From: Petaurus breviceps papuanus
Taxonomy: Eukaryota; Chordata; Mammalia; Diprotodontia; Petauridae
Assembly: GCA_028583685.1 (NCBI GenBank)
Contig: JAMXIF010000003.1
Location: 76,139,525 to 76,203,524 of the forward strand
Length of the DNA: 64,000 bases
Reading direction: 5' to 3'
The translations under genes were made by a program, and so were the position numbers. The first letter of the stretch is position 1. Each line of letters starts with the position of its first letter. Positions 1-10,740 of this stretch are shown piece by piece. The notes under the pieces are model-generated. The model saw nothing but the letters and a program-made list of their open reading frames with translations. It ran no database searches and was not told the origin of the DNA.

Positions 1-655
1 TTGGACAGCATTTTCCATCATGTGTCTTGGAATTGTCTTAGATCACTGCATTGCATTGCTTATAAGAGCTAAATCTAACAAAGCTAGTTATCACACAATG
101 TTGCTGTTACTGTGTACAATATTCTCCTGGTTCTGCTCACTTCACTCAGTCTCAGTCCATGCAAGTCTTTCCAGGTGTTTCTGAAGTTCACCTGCTCACC
201 ATTTCTCATGGAACAATATAGCACAATAGTATTCCATTACATTCATATACTGATTTAGCCATTCCCTAATTGATGGGTATCACCTCAATTTCCAGTTCTT
301 GGTCACCACAGAAAAAGCTGCTACGAATATTTTTGTACATATGAGTCCCTTTCTCTTTTTTATGATCTCTTTGGGATACAGACATAGTAGTGGTATTTCT
401 GGATCAAAGAGTATGCATCAGTTTGATTGCCCTTTGGGCATAGTTGCAAATTGCTCTCCAGAATGGCTGGATCAGTTCACAATTCCACCAACAATGCATT
501 AGTGTGCCAATTTTCCCACATCTCCAACATTTATCATTTTCCTGTTTTGTCATGTCAGCCAATCTGATAGGTATGATGTGGTATCTCAGACTTGTTTTTA
601 TTTGCATTTCTCTAAGCAATAGTAATTTAGAGCATTTTTTTAAATGACTATAGCT
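1..655 (-). mobile_element. L1 fragment: ORF2 C-terminus and 3' UTR
   Basis: Read on the minus strand, 404-619 encodes the cysteine/tryptophan-rich end of L1 ORF2p (DKCWRCGKIGTLMHCWW, then ELIQPFW). The homology continues leftward through a decayed PFDPEIPLL-type segment into the L1 tail (accaggagaatattgtacac). The copy is old, with frame breaks. It runs off the left edge of the window. Confidence 0.85.
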
Positions 656-775
656 TTAATTTCTTCCAAATATAACCTTCCTAGAGACAGAAACTGTTTT
701 GTTTTTACTTTTGCAGCCCTCACACAGCACCTGGTACACAGTAGATGCTTAATAAATCAATGCTTTCTGGTTAAG
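656..775 (+). repeat. L2 3' end
   Basis: The typical L2 3' tail can be read: gcacctggtacacagtagat followed by gcttaataaat. It is short and diverged. Confidence 0.6.
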
Positions 776-879
776 ATATAATGAAGTCTCATCTACCATG
801 CTTTATTCCCCCCACTGTACTAAAACACAAATACAAAAAAAAGTTGGTTTCTCTAACAAAGGATCGAGAAGACTTAAAG

Positions 880-1055
880 TTTCATTACAGGTATATGATA
901 AGACTGATATTGCCACTGGACCCAGATAGCTCCAGAGGAGAGAATGAGGCTCCTGACTTTGCACAGTCCAGACTCACTTGAATCCAATTCACATGCAAGT
1001 CATGACATCACCTTTCTAATGTCATGGTCTTCTTTGAGAACAAACAACAATAATA
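880..1055 (+). repeat. SINE-like marsupial repeat with tail ending caacaataataat
   Basis: The block gacccagatagctccagagg, then a stretch about tcatgacatcacc, then gagaacaaacaacaa, resembles a repeat I associate with marsupial genomes. The matching start of the same repeat (ccatctccagtcttcctgat) occurs at about 43562-43602. I cannot name the family securely; an RTE-mobilised SINE is my best guess. Confidence 0.4.
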
Positions 1056-1108
1056 ATGAGCTTGAATGAAAAAATGTAATCTTATTCCTGTGTTTTCAGA
1101 ACACTTAC

Positions 1109-1298
1109 AGAATCATCAAGGCCATCTATATGCAAAACCACTGTTTTGGCACGCTTGTTTGTAGTCCCAAGAAAAAACTGAGCTTTCCTTCGACGTGAGT
1201 TCATTTCATTGACACTGCCGGTATCTGCCATGTTGGATGACTGAAGGATGTCATAGATTTCAGAAGCCAGAAGTTTAGTCTCTCCTGGAGTAGTAGTC
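1109..1298 (-). CDS. ARMC1: ARMC1 internal coding exon (residues about 93-155)
   Basis: A 190-bp exon read on the minus strand. The acceptor is a pyrimidine-rich tract ending ttttcaag, and the donor is gtaagt at 1103-1108. The exon's first base completes a split lysine codon (AA|G) from the exon at 38121-38212. It then encodes 63 residues beginning [16 protein letters not shown] and ending [11 protein letters not shown], which I recognise as ARMC1, a small armadillo-repeat protein reported at mitochondria with a heavy-metal-associated-like C-terminal half. This segment spans the end of the armadillo part and the first strand of the next domain. Compared with the human protein as I remember it, the match is near complete, with differences around [12 protein letters not shown] (human NMADGDSFNEMN) and the final S (human T). 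The exon ends on a whole codon. The next exons lie left of the window. Identity is confident; the human comparison is from memory. Confidence 0.95.
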
Positions 1299-1985
1299 CT
1301 TGAAAAGAAAAACAAATTTATATCAGTTAAATATTATATTATCTTATCTTGCCATAATTTTGTCCCTCAGGTGAAGAAAAACGCAACCTTCTCAAATTTA
1401 ATTTGATCCAATTCAGAAGACATACTGTGATATTCCACAATAAAAGACAGGAAAGTAATACATAAGGGTAACAAATGCCATCTACATTATAAAAGCACCT
1501 AATTAATGTTTGTTGAAGTGAACAATAAAATAAAGCTTGCTATTCTTGTTCAAACTTATGGACCAATCAGGTTGGCATACTGTCCCTGACAGTGGCACTA
1601 AAGGATGGAGATCATGTTATCATCCACGACAAACTTTGAAAAGTTAGGCTATGGTTAAAAAAAGAAAAAAAAATCACCTAGGCCAATCATTAAGATTGAA
1701 AAAAAAAAAAAGAAATGGAATTTTGAAAATAAAATTGTGTTGATCTTATTTTTAAGGCACATATTTTCCAATTAATCTATTTTCCCAGCTATTCCTTTTT
1801 AAGAAAAAAAAATTAAAAGAAAAAAAAACAGTTCAGTGAAATTAACCAGCACACTGGAAATAATCTAACAGTATATGTAAGCGTTCCACATCCATTGTCC
1901 CCCATAACAACAAAAAACGTGAGGGCATCTTCTTATATCTCTTCTTTGGAGCCAAGTTTGGTCATAATTTTACAGCATTAAGTTT
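1299..1985. other. ARMC1 intron, no recognisable element
   Basis: AT-rich intron with several short A-runs (1650-1720, 1800-1830). I see no gene, RNA or repeat family here. Confidence 0.5.
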
Positions 1986-2250
1986 TGATTCCTTTATTAT
2001 CCTTTCCAACTACAATGTTATAGTCATCATTTATATTATTTTCCCAATATGCTTATTTCACTTTGCATCAATATATAAGTCTTCCCATGTTTCATGGAAT
2101 CATCACATTCATCATTTATCACAGAGCAGTAGTATTCCATTATATTCATGTACCAAAACTCACTTAATCATTCTCTAACCAATCAACATCTGTTTTGTTT
2201 CTAGTTCTTTGCTATGACAAAATAGCTGCTATAAATACTTTGATGTATTT
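1985..2250 (-). repeat. Old L1 3' fragment
   Basis: Plus-strand text such as gagcagtagtattccattat, and the later ctgctataaatacttt, is the reverse complement of the end of marsupial L1 ORF2 and its 3' flank, as in 1-655. Strongly diverged. Confidence 0.6.
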
Positions 2251-2254
2251 TTTT

Positions 2255-2515
2255 TTTTAAATCAATGACCCTCCCTGCTTTGTCACTTCCCACCTGGACT
2301 ACTACAATATATCCTTATGGTTGGTCTCCCTGCCTCAAGTATCTTCCTACTTCCAGTATATCCTTCAATCAGCTGATAAACTGATCTTCCAGAAGTCCAC
2401 AAGTATGAATATGTTACTTGCCTATTTAATAGACTCCAGTGGGCTTCTTTATTATCTCTGCCTTTGTACTGGGCTCTCTCACATGCTTGAATCAAATGGA
2501 AGTTTCAACTAAACG
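2255..2515 (+). repeat. L2 ORF2-derived fragment
   Basis: Pyrimidine-rich sequence with the L2 RT C-terminal signature (cacctggactactacaat, then gctgataaactgatcttcc, then gactccagtgggcttctttat). Coding frame is lost. Confidence 0.6.
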
Positions 2516-2949
2516 GAATAAATCACAGATTCTCCTTGGAAAGGCCAACAAAAGAACTGGTTTATTGTTTGCCCAAAGGCAACAACAACAACCAAAAAAA
2601 ACATGATTTCATAGGACACAAGCTATCTTTTTCTATTTCATTTCTCAAGGATGAGTCAGACTAGTAATTCCAAGAATGAGCCCTTCCAGCCTCACTTTGG
2701 AGGTAATCCTGAGTTTAAGACCTCACAGAGAGAGATTCCCTTAACAGATTCACTTCTAAGAGAATGAAAAGGATTCTTACTAAGGTGGTAAGGATTACCC
2801 TGTAGCTGAAGAACTAAAGTCATGCCAAAAGAAAGCAAGAAATTTAGAACCCTGCCATCCCTCCATGGTGTTATTTTAAGTTGCTTAATTGGTTCATTTC
2901 CAAGGTAAATGGGGACTGAGTCTAATAACCTATTTGAATCCTAGGTCAT

Positions 2950-3840
2950 CTTCTCTTTTCCCTCTATTACTACATCACTTAATGGTCTCATCAGCTGCCA
3001 TGGGTTCAAATCTATTTAGCCAGCTCTTTCTTGAACTCCAATCTCCAACCATCAACTGGACATCTTGAACTTGATGTCCCATAGTATTCTTAAACTCTAC
3101 ATGTCTAAAACAGAACTCATTATCTTTTCCCCAAAACTCTTCTTTTCCAAACTTCCCATTTACTGTTAAGGGTATCAACATCCTCCCAATTACCAGGTTT
3201 TCAACCTCAATGTTATCCTCTTTCAAACTTAAGAGCTATCTTCAACTCCTCATTTATTTTAACCACAAATATACAATCTGTTACCAAGTCTTGTCATTTC
3301 TACCTTCATATAGGAGAAGTACACTCTCCACACCATCCTGGTACAGGTCCCAACACCTCACACCTAGAGAGCTGGCTGGTTTCTCTATATCTAATCTCTC
3401 CTCACTTCAATGCATTTTCTACACAGGTGCCAAAATGATCTCCAAAAAGTATAGGTCTGAAAATGTCCCCATTCATTGAACTCCAGTTGCTACAGAATTA
3501 AATATAAAATACTGTGGCTGTCTCCCATGCCTGGAATGTCTTCTCCCCTCACCTGTCTCCTGACTTCCCTGGCTTCCTTCAAGAAGCTGTCCAAATTCCA
3601 CCTTCAGTAAAAGCCCTTTCTCAACCCTCCTCCCACTCCCTACCACTGCTAGTATATTCCCTCTAAGAGATTATCTTTATTACACTGTATATCTTGTATG
3701 TAATAATTTTTTTCATGTTATGTTCCCCATTAGAATGTGAGCTTCTTGAGGGCAGCAACTATGTTTTTGCCTTTCTATCTCCAGTCTCAGCACACTGACT
3801 GGCATACGGTAATTGCTTAATAATATTTGTTAACCAGGAA
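2950..3840 (+). mobile_element. L2 fragment running to its 3' end
   Basis: The order of L2 landmarks is preserved: aacagaactcattatctttt, ttaccaagtcttgtcatt, the 'ctgtctcccatgcctggaat' region, tcaagaagctgtccaa, then the 3' UTR gagcttcttgagggcagcaa and the terminal ggtaattgcttaataata. It is about 900 bp of decayed ORF2 plus 3' UTR. Confidence 0.75.
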
Positions 3841-4069
3841 TGATGTTTTTTACCCGTGACTCCTGGAATCCCATTCCCTTCAAAGTTCATTTCAAGCAGT
3901 TACTTTTGACATGAGGCAATGAGTACCTACCTACCTTGCCCCCATCCAAATTACTTTGTATGTATTTGATATGTATTTTCTGTCTATTTATATGTGTATA
4001 ATTTGCTTCACCTGATTTAATATAATCTCAATAATAATGACAAAGACCACAACAATTAAATAGGGTTTT

Positions 4070-4590
4070 TAAAGAAGTCAGAGTTTCTAAGAGGCAGAAA
4101 GAATGGAGGAGGGTAGGGAGAGAGGAAGGTGGGAAGAGAAGCATTTCGAGAATGTGATAGAGTCAGTGCAAAGGCAAAGGTGACAGGGAGCCACAAGATT
4201 GTATTAAGTAGAGAGTAACATAATCAAACTTGTACTTCTAGAAGATCATTTTGGCAGCTGATTGGAAGATAGATTGGAAGTAGAGACCTGAAGCACAGAG
4301 ACCAACTATCAGGATACTAGTCTAGACAAGAGGTGACATTTTTAGACCTCCACTTCAGAAAAATCATTTTGGCAGATGTGGAAGATGGACTGTAGTGGGG
4401 AGAGATTTAAGTCAGGAAGCCAAATGAGGAGAACACTGCAAAACGATGTAGATAAGAGATGGTGAAGTGCTATCTAAAATGATGTAGATAAGAGATGATG
4501 AGGTACTATCTAGCAGAATGATTATGTGAATGGAGAAAAGGGGACACATGTAAGAGATGTTGTGGAGATGAATAAAAATATTTTTAAAAC
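4070..4590 (+). repeat. Ancient interspersed repeat, family not named
   Basis: Purine-rich sequence (atcattttggcagctgattg, then gatagattggaagtagagac) shared with 50105-51065 and, in its 5' part, with 33330-34075. It contains a short local duplication: gaagtgctatctaaaatgatg at about 4462 is repeated in altered form at about 4500. I recognise it as an old mammalian repeat but cannot name it. Confidence 0.45.
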
Positions 4591-4599
4591 ATATCATGC

Positions 4600-5060
4600 A
4601 ATTAAAAAAACTCTGACTCGATTGTATTCATTTGTAATTAATCAAAAAAAAATGTGACATGGAAGGAGAGAAAATTAGGACCCATTATAATAATTTCATG
4701 AATAAGTGTTACTTATGTGAATCAAGTGCCATAATGAGAACACAGAAGTCTAGAAACATTAATGACCAGCAAAAACTATGACTTACTTGCCAAAGAGAAA
4801 GAGATGGCAGCTAAAGGGTTTAGTTTATACTAAACTTATACCTTTTCTGTGTCATGAATCCCTCTGGCAATCTGGTGAAGCTCATAGCCCCTTTTTGCAG
4901 AATATTGTTTTTATATGCATAAAACACATATGATTACAAAGAAAACCAAAGGCTAGTGAAAATAAAGTTGTAATTTTATCCCCATTCAAGGTCATAGATC
5001 TCTTGAAATCTATTCTGTTGCTCCCAACCTAAGAACCCCTGTTTACAATGAAAATTTCTT
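4600..5060. other. Intron, nothing recognised
   Basis: AT-rich intron. I see no gene or named repeat. Part of 4840-5030 (ctcatagccc, then ggtcatagatctcttgaaat) reads like an old repeat, but I could not place it. Confidence 0.4.
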
Positions 5061-5480
5061 TTGGAAATCTTAAAGGATACTGCAAAGTAATAATTAAGCA
5101 CTATAGTTTCATAAAAACAGAGAAGCAGTGGAAAGTTTAGGTAGTTAAGAAAACTTAAGAGATCAAACTAAGCAAAATCATCCTCAGGACATTAAGGATA
5201 GAACTGGAAAGAGAAATGCAAATAGATGAAAGAAGAGAACTGCAAAGATTTTTATGAACCTCTTTTCACTATTAAGAACAATGAAACCACCACACTAAGA
5301 CTATAATATCACAACTCCAAATGAACTTGCTGAGGAGGTAGAATCGGCACTGAAGAGAATACAGGTGGGAAAAGCAATTGGGCTAGGCTAGTTGGCATGT
5401 ACACAGAGGAGGTCTACAAAGGAAGTAACACCATTGTTACCATTGTGAGGGATTTCAATACCAACCTACTATTCCTTATG
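5060..5480 (+). repeat. RTE-like LINE fragment (RT N-terminal region)
   Basis: Decayed coding sequence. At about 5331-5390 the frame EEVESALKRIQVGKAIGLG matches the segment found just inside reverse transcriptases of RTE/L1-type LINEs (E-x-A-L-x-x-x-x-x-GKA-x-G). Upstream text (cctcttttcactattaagaa) fits the linker region. The frame is broken soon after. Confidence 0.5.
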
Positions 5481-5799
5481 AATAAAATTTTTATGACAAT
5501 AATATAAACATGTATATATGGCATACTTCATGTAGGTATTACAAGGAAAGTAGGACTTTCACAAGTAATATTGCCCAGTTAATAATCTCTACAATTATGT
5601 AACTGAGTTAGAGAATACAGTATCTGTTTGTTTTGATACATATGAAATGTAAGTACATGTATATAGACACACTATAGATACGCACACACACATACTCTCT
5701 CTCTTTCATCAATAGATAGCTCAGACAGATATTGTAAATGGACAATGAAGCAAGGCCTGTAAATAAGTAAGCAGAAAGTGAAGCAGGCTGGATTCAGGA

Positions 5800-5994
5800 A
5801 ACTGCAAAGTTCTTTTAATGACCCCAAATTTCTCTCTCAAAGAAACATCTATTTTTTTTCCACTGAAATTTACTTAATTTTCAGTTCCAGATTCTCTCCT
5901 TCCCCTTCTCCCCATTTCCAATTTGGCAAGAAATACAAAACCCATTACAAACAAGTAGTCATACAAAACAAATTTTTGCATTAGTCATGTTCCA

Positions 5995-6027
<33 letters not shown>

Positions 6028-6385
6028 CCCCAGACTGAACACTCAAGGAAAGAAAAAGAAAGAGAAAACATACACACACACACACACTTCAATTTGTACC
6101 TGAGTCCACTAGTTTTCTATCTGTAGGTAGACAGCATTTTTCTTCATGGGTCCTTTGAACTGTAATGGGTTACTGTGTTGATCAGAGTTAGTAAAGTCTT
6201 TCACAATTATTTTTACAATATTACTGTTACTGTGTAAATTGTTCACTTGGTTCTGCTTACTTCACTTTGCATCAGTTCCTATAAGTCTTCCCAGGTTGTT
6301 CTGAAACCATTCCTTTCATCATTTCTTACAACATGATGATATTCCATCACATTCATATACCATCAAAAATCCATTTAAAAAATAT
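5800..6385 (-). mobile_element. L1 3' UTR and ORF2 end
   Basis: Reverse complement of marsupial L1: the 3' UTR (ttcagttccagattctctcc) runs into the ORF2 end (actgttactgtgtaaattg, ttctgcttacttcactttgc, gatattccatcacattcat). A C30 homopolymer at 5997-6026 sits within the 3' UTR. Confidence 0.7.
5997..6026. repeat. C30 homopolymer
   Basis: Thirty consecutive C, then G, then four more C. It replaces the A-rich stretch that other L1 copies have at the matching 3' UTR position. Confidence 0.95.
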
Positions 6386-6509
6386 TAATACTCTTTTGGT
6401 GTTGCTGAATGAACACTACAGTCTCCAAGGAACTGAAGAGGTTATCACCCAGAGGACAATGGAACGGTACAAAATGAATGCAACTAGACTGCAACACATC
6501 ACAAACAGT

Positions 6510-6840
6510 ATATTACAACCGAGAAGCATTTGCACTGGCTGCCCTCCATGCCTAAAGTATACATACATCCCTTCACCTCCAATTCATAAAAATCCTCTTC
6601 CTTCAAGCATGACCTTTTACATAAAGCCTTTCCTGATTCTCCCTACTGCTTATCTCCTACCCCAAACTACGTTTTATTTATGCTTTTTATATTTATTCTG
6701 TGTAATTATATCTGTATTTTGTCTTCCTCATTCAACTTCTAAAAGCTTCTTGTAAATACGAAGTTTCATTCTGTTATGTTTGTCTTCTCCTGTATTCACC
6801 TGCTGTTTGCTTAATAAAGCTTGCTGATTGGTTGACTTAA
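6510..6840 (+). repeat. L2 3' part
   Basis: Landmarks: ggctgccctccatgcctaaa, gcatgaccttttacataaag, and a terminal gtttgcttaataaagcttgc followed by tgattggttgact. It lacks the upstream RT region. Confidence 0.6.
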
Positions 6841-6849
6841 GTGAACTAA

Positions 6850-7061
6850 AAGATGCCATCCAAGAAATGTAAGAGTGAAAAAAATAGGCTGGACATGTCA
6901 TAAAAATGAGGGATGTTAATAGAGACGCCAGAGTGTTCCACTGGCATCCAAACAACATGGGGGCAAAAAAAGAATAACTTTGGGTGACAAAATTGCCCTA
7001 GAAGGAATCAATAGACAAAACATGTTATGATTTGCACTACCCACATCCATAAGGTCACAGA
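6850..7061 (+). repeat. RTE-like LINE C-terminal remnant
   Basis: The text ggctggacatgtcataaaaat, with a conceptual 'RWAGHV-x-R-M' match and a following tryptophan/proline-rich stretch, resembles the C-terminus of RTE-type ORFs. Very decayed. It is interrupted at 7062 by the LTR. Confidence 0.35.
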
Positions 7062-8237
7062 TGTGATAGTAATGGCAATTAAAGATTCCCCTGTATTGGC
7101 TTGGTTTTCAAATTGATTGTGTTAAAACCCAGAGTTTGTTAATCCCACCTGTGGGATGGGCTTGTTGATGTGAAAAGAAAGTCCTGAACTGGGAGGAGCT
7201 GGTGATGTAGATTTGGAGAGACACTAGAGAGAGGCAGAAGATCTTTTTGGAAGCAGCACCTCGTGGAGAGAGAGAGACTAAGAGAATTGCTGGTGGCCAC
7301 TTTGAATTGCCCTGGACTTTTGAGACCTGCCCCCTGAGCTGCCAAGGACTGAGGAGACATGGCTGTTTTGCTGGTACTTTGTCTGTCTGTTTTGATGTTG
7401 TTTTGCCAGATTTGTCCACTGGTGAAAGACAGTCCTTTTGTTGAAGAAGTCCTGGAACCTGGCTGTTCGCTAAGAAGCCCTGAGACTGTCCTGCAGACAG
7501 AGAGTGAATACTGTCCACTGGTGAGGGACAGTACTGTTGTTGCAGGGGTCTGGAGACTGTCCTGCAGACAGAGTGAATACTGTCCACTGGTGAAGGACAG
7601 TGCTGTTGTTGCAGGGGTCTGGGAACCTTTCTGTTGGTTCGGAAGCCCTGAAGAAGGATTTTCTTGTTGGATGTTTACAGAAATCCTGGGAGAGGGCTTT
7701 GCTAATGTGTTCAGGGGTTCTAGGACTGTTCTACAGACAGAGGATAAATTCATGAAGGGACTGGCAATGTATCTTATGGCCTTGCTAAGCCTTGTCTCCC
7801 CAGGAACTAAGATTGCTGAGAACTTGCCTCGTGTCAAGATGAAGAAAAGACCTCCATTTGGGTATTAAGTGCTGTGTTTAAACTTGATGTAACTCTGGGG
7901 TAGATTCAATTGTGATCCAGGGGTGGGGAACTTTTGACCTTATGTTTGGAAACTAATCTCCATTTGAGAAGAGGGGCTTTGTGGTGGACTTAATTAAGGT
8001 ATAGCCTAGGGGTGGAGTAGTATTTAGAACAGGGACTTTGTAATTGATTGAATGATTGGAAGATCCTGGGGTGGGGTAGTCCTTGGTGATTATTTAATCA
8101 CACTTAGTAAATGCTGTATTTTGAATGATGTCATGTTTTGATCTTCTCTGTTCTTGGTTTGTCACTGAATAAAATAGAGAGCACCTATGCTGGTATTTTG
8201 AACCTGGGAAGTTGCCTTTGCTTGGCATTACATTACA
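7062..8237 (+). mobile_element. Solo LTR, 1.18 kb, endogenous retrovirus family A
   Basis: Starts TGTGATAG and ends CATTACA, flanked by a perfect 5-bp target duplication ACAGA (7057-7061 and 8238-8242). A polyadenylation signal (aataaa) lies near 8168. No internal retroviral sequence flanks it, so it is a solo LTR left by recombination. It contains a 69-bp tandem repeat near 7440-7625 and a 169-codon open frame (7359-7868) of unknown meaning. A second copy in opposite orientation lies at 55209-56422. Element class is uncertain. Confidence 0.88.
7440..7625 (+). repeat. 69-bp tandem repeat inside the family A LTR
   Basis: The unit beginning tactgtccactggtga starts at 7509 and again at 7578, with a degenerate earlier copy from about 7405. 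The 69-bp period equals 23 codons, giving repeated CPLV-x-DS-x-VVAGVW peptides. The same array is present in the copy at 55209-56422. Confidence 0.8.
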
Positions 8238-8321
8238 ACAGATCAATGTGAATATTTAATCTTTAATATTTAAGCATAAGATCTTATAGTAATCTTATTA
8301 GATCTGGTTCATTTCTCTAGT

Positions 8322-8545
8322 CCACAGGTTCCCAAAGTGGGCAGTACTACCTCTTGGGGGGTGCTGGAAAGATCCAGGGGGATGATAGTGGTCTTGAGTG
8401 AAATTGGGTGGTGTTGAACAAAAAGTAAGTGTTAACCTAACCTAATGGGGGGGTGGGGGTGGGAGAGGGAAGAGGGGTTGCTGAATATATATATTTTTTA
8501 AAAGGGGGCAGCAGGCCAAATAAGTTTGGGAACTTTTGCTTCAAT
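8322..8545. mobile_element. Small non-autonomous hAT-like DNA element
   Basis: Ends are inverted: ggttcccaaagtgggc at the left and aagtttgggaact at the right, with a 9-bp perfect core gttcccaaa/tttgggaac. The inner G-rich sequence (ggtgctggaaagatccaggg) fits common mammalian hAT MITE-type elements. About 220 bp with no coding capacity. I did not find a clean 8-bp target duplication. Confidence 0.6.
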
Positions 8546-8599
8546 AAAAAAACGCTTTTTGGATACTAATTCCATCATATGTATATGCTAACACACATA

Positions 8600-8710
8600 T
8601 GTTTGATTAAAGTAAGATTAACCCTTTCTGAGTTGCTTTCCTTTAGAAAAGCAGATCAAAGAACCTGTGCTAGCAGCCATCCTGGGTATGCTAGGGTGCT
8701 TGCTGCTACA
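8600..8710 (+). repeat. 3' fragment of family B LTR
   Basis: The text gattaaagtaagattaaccc, then gagttgctttcctttagaa, ending gggtgcttgctgctaca matches the 3' end of the solo LTRs at 27852-28399 and 29573-30103. Only the last roughly 110 bp are kept. Confidence 0.75.
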
Positions 8711-9439
8711 ATTCCCAAGAAAAAATTCTAATGAAAATAGACCAGGTGACCCCAGGGTGACAGATGCAAAAGGACCTCCTCAACCAATCCACTAGTGAGA
8801 GAAAATGTCATCCATAAACTGTTTTGCATTCAATGCATAATGACAAGGTACCTCATCTTATTAAAATTAAAAATTTATTATTCAAAATTCACAAAACTAA
8901 AGCATAAACTTTATATATCTTGTAAACTCATTCATTTCATATATTACTTATACTTTGCACAAACAATAAGGACATTGTTTTTCTTACAGACCATGGCAAT
9001 GAAAAACAATCCACATATAGCAATCTAAGGTCATATCTATTATTACTGATACTCTTCCTGAATACTATTTCCCACTAAGTTTTATTCTTATTACAGTTCA
9101 TAACACCTGGCACAGCCAAACTGCAATGAAAGAACAGAAAAGGTTTTAATGAGATCATTTATTCAAAAAACATTTTAAAAATGGATTGAAAAAAGATACA
9201 AAGACAAAGTAGTAAGACGTGTTTGATGACCTCAAAGAGCTTATAATCAATCTAAAGGACCTAATCATCTTAAATGTATATGTTTGTAGTTTTGACAAAT
9301 CCCAACCCTTTCCTCTTCTCTGCTTATTTATCAAAATCTAGAATGAACTCAAGGGAAGTTATCTGAAGAGGTCAGAATAGACTTAAAAGATGGAGAAGGG
9401 AGTGAAACAGGAAAGAAATCACACAAGCAGTCAGAACGG
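8711..9439. other. Intron, little recognised
   Basis: AT-rich intron. About 9140-9250 (ttattcaaaaaacatttt, then cctcaaagagcttataatca) resembles the start of the ancient repeat also seen at 33330 and 38370. Nothing else is supported. Confidence 0.4.
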
Positions 9440-9760
9440 TCTTCTAAAGTCCTTCAATCTAACTTGTACCTTACTTTATCAGGAATCCCTTCTACCATAC
9501 TGCTGAGATGTGGCTATTCAGTCCTTGCTTCAAGACCTCCAGCAAGAGGAAAATTCACTATTTTCCAAGGCAATCCATTCTACAGGAGATGGTTCTGTTA
9601 AGAAGTTCTTCCTTAAAAAGACAAGATGCCTTTGCTGGCTTTGGAAGTCAAACTGAACAATTTCTTTTCCACAAAACGATTCTATGAAAGACTTTGAGAG
9701 AAAAGAAAGTTTGGAAAAGCCAATGTAGCAAGTGAGATAGGGAATCAATTAGAGAGGAGT
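9440..9760 (-). repeat. L3/CR1 fragment
   Basis: On the plus strand the order tcaggaatcccttctaccat, gcttcaagacctccagcaag, tccattctacaggagatgg, gttaagaagttcttcctt is the reverse complement of the mammalian L3/CR1 3' region. Old and diverged. Confidence 0.65.
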
Positions 9761-10089
9761 AGAAGGATTGCCTTTTGGCCATGAGGCCCATCACTGGGAA
9801 ACTGTAAAAAAGTAGTCCTTTTTAGTAACCAAGATATAAGAATTCTCTTTTATACGTGGTAGAAAAAAGATTCCCAGGATCTAAAATTCTCCTTCTGAAC
9901 TTGGAGCACATTTTCCCCACATAAACAAAAGGTAACTGTAGTTCGTTCAGTTGAAGTTTTTATGGGCTAGCCTGAGAACCTAACCTTTAGCAAATGGGAA
10001 AATGTTTTCATAGTTCCAACCTAAATTCATAATTCCAAACACTGACTTAATAATTTCAGGGATATAAATAAAATTTGAAGGCAGATTGC
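9761..10089. other. Intron, nothing recognised
   Basis: About 330 bp between two L3 pieces. It may be older sequence of the same region, but I cannot identify it. Confidence 0.4.
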
Positions 10090-10740
10090 CTGTCAGAATC
10101 ACAAACTCTCAGAATTGAAGAAGAATTCAAATCATTTACTCTAAGCTGTATCTTGAAAGGGCTTATTCCCACAACAGTCCTGACAACTGGTCATTCAGAT
10201 TCTACTTCCAAGCCTCCAATGATAGGAACATACTACTTCCTGAAGTAGCCCACTTCACTTCTAAACAGTTCTAATTGTTAGAAACTTTTCCTTATAAAGA
10301 GCTAGAAATTTTCCTCTCTGAAACTTCCAGACATTGATGTTAGTTCATCTTCTAAGGTCAAGCATAAAGTCTAGTTCCATCCCTCTTTTACATAATGACC
10401 TTTCACGGACTTCAGACATCTATCATGTCCCTACCTCCCCCCCCCCCCCCCCCCCCAGCTAAATATCTCTAGTTCCTTCAAATCAATTCATGGTCTCTAG
10501 TTTTCACATTTTGAACATATCCCAGTTTTTCAATGCCTTTCCTAAAATATTAGTGCTCAGAAAAGAACATAAAAATATTCTGTACATTATCTAAATAGGG
10601 CAGAGTAATTCAATATTATCTACTCTTTCTCTAATAACTAAGCCTAAGATTAGGTTGGCTTTTTTTTTCTGGTTACCACCTACCCATCCAGCCTCACATT
10701 AAGCCAGCAGTCCACTAAAGTCTCTTGATCAGAAACCACA
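10090..10740 (-). repeat. L3/CR1 fragment
   Basis: Landmarks in order on the plus strand: acaactggtcattcagattc, caagcctccaatgataggaa, ctaattgttagaaacttttcc, atctctagttccttcaaatc, tagggcagagtaattcaat, ccagcagtccactaaagtct. This is the L3/CR1 3' half in reverse. A C20 run sits at 10437-10456. Confidence 0.7.
10437..10456. repeat. C20 homopolymer
   Basis: Twenty consecutive C within the L3 remnant. Confidence 0.95.

Noticed and set aside
6333-6755. 140-codon open frame on the plus strand
   Set aside because: It spans the junction of L1, unknown and L2 3' sequence, so the frame is chance read-through of several repeats.
7139-7837. 232-codon open frame antisense to the 7062-8237 LTR (and its counterpart at 55900-56322)
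   Set aside because: It lies antisense to an LTR, is low-complexity, and is a mirror of the 69-bp repeat. No known family resemblance.
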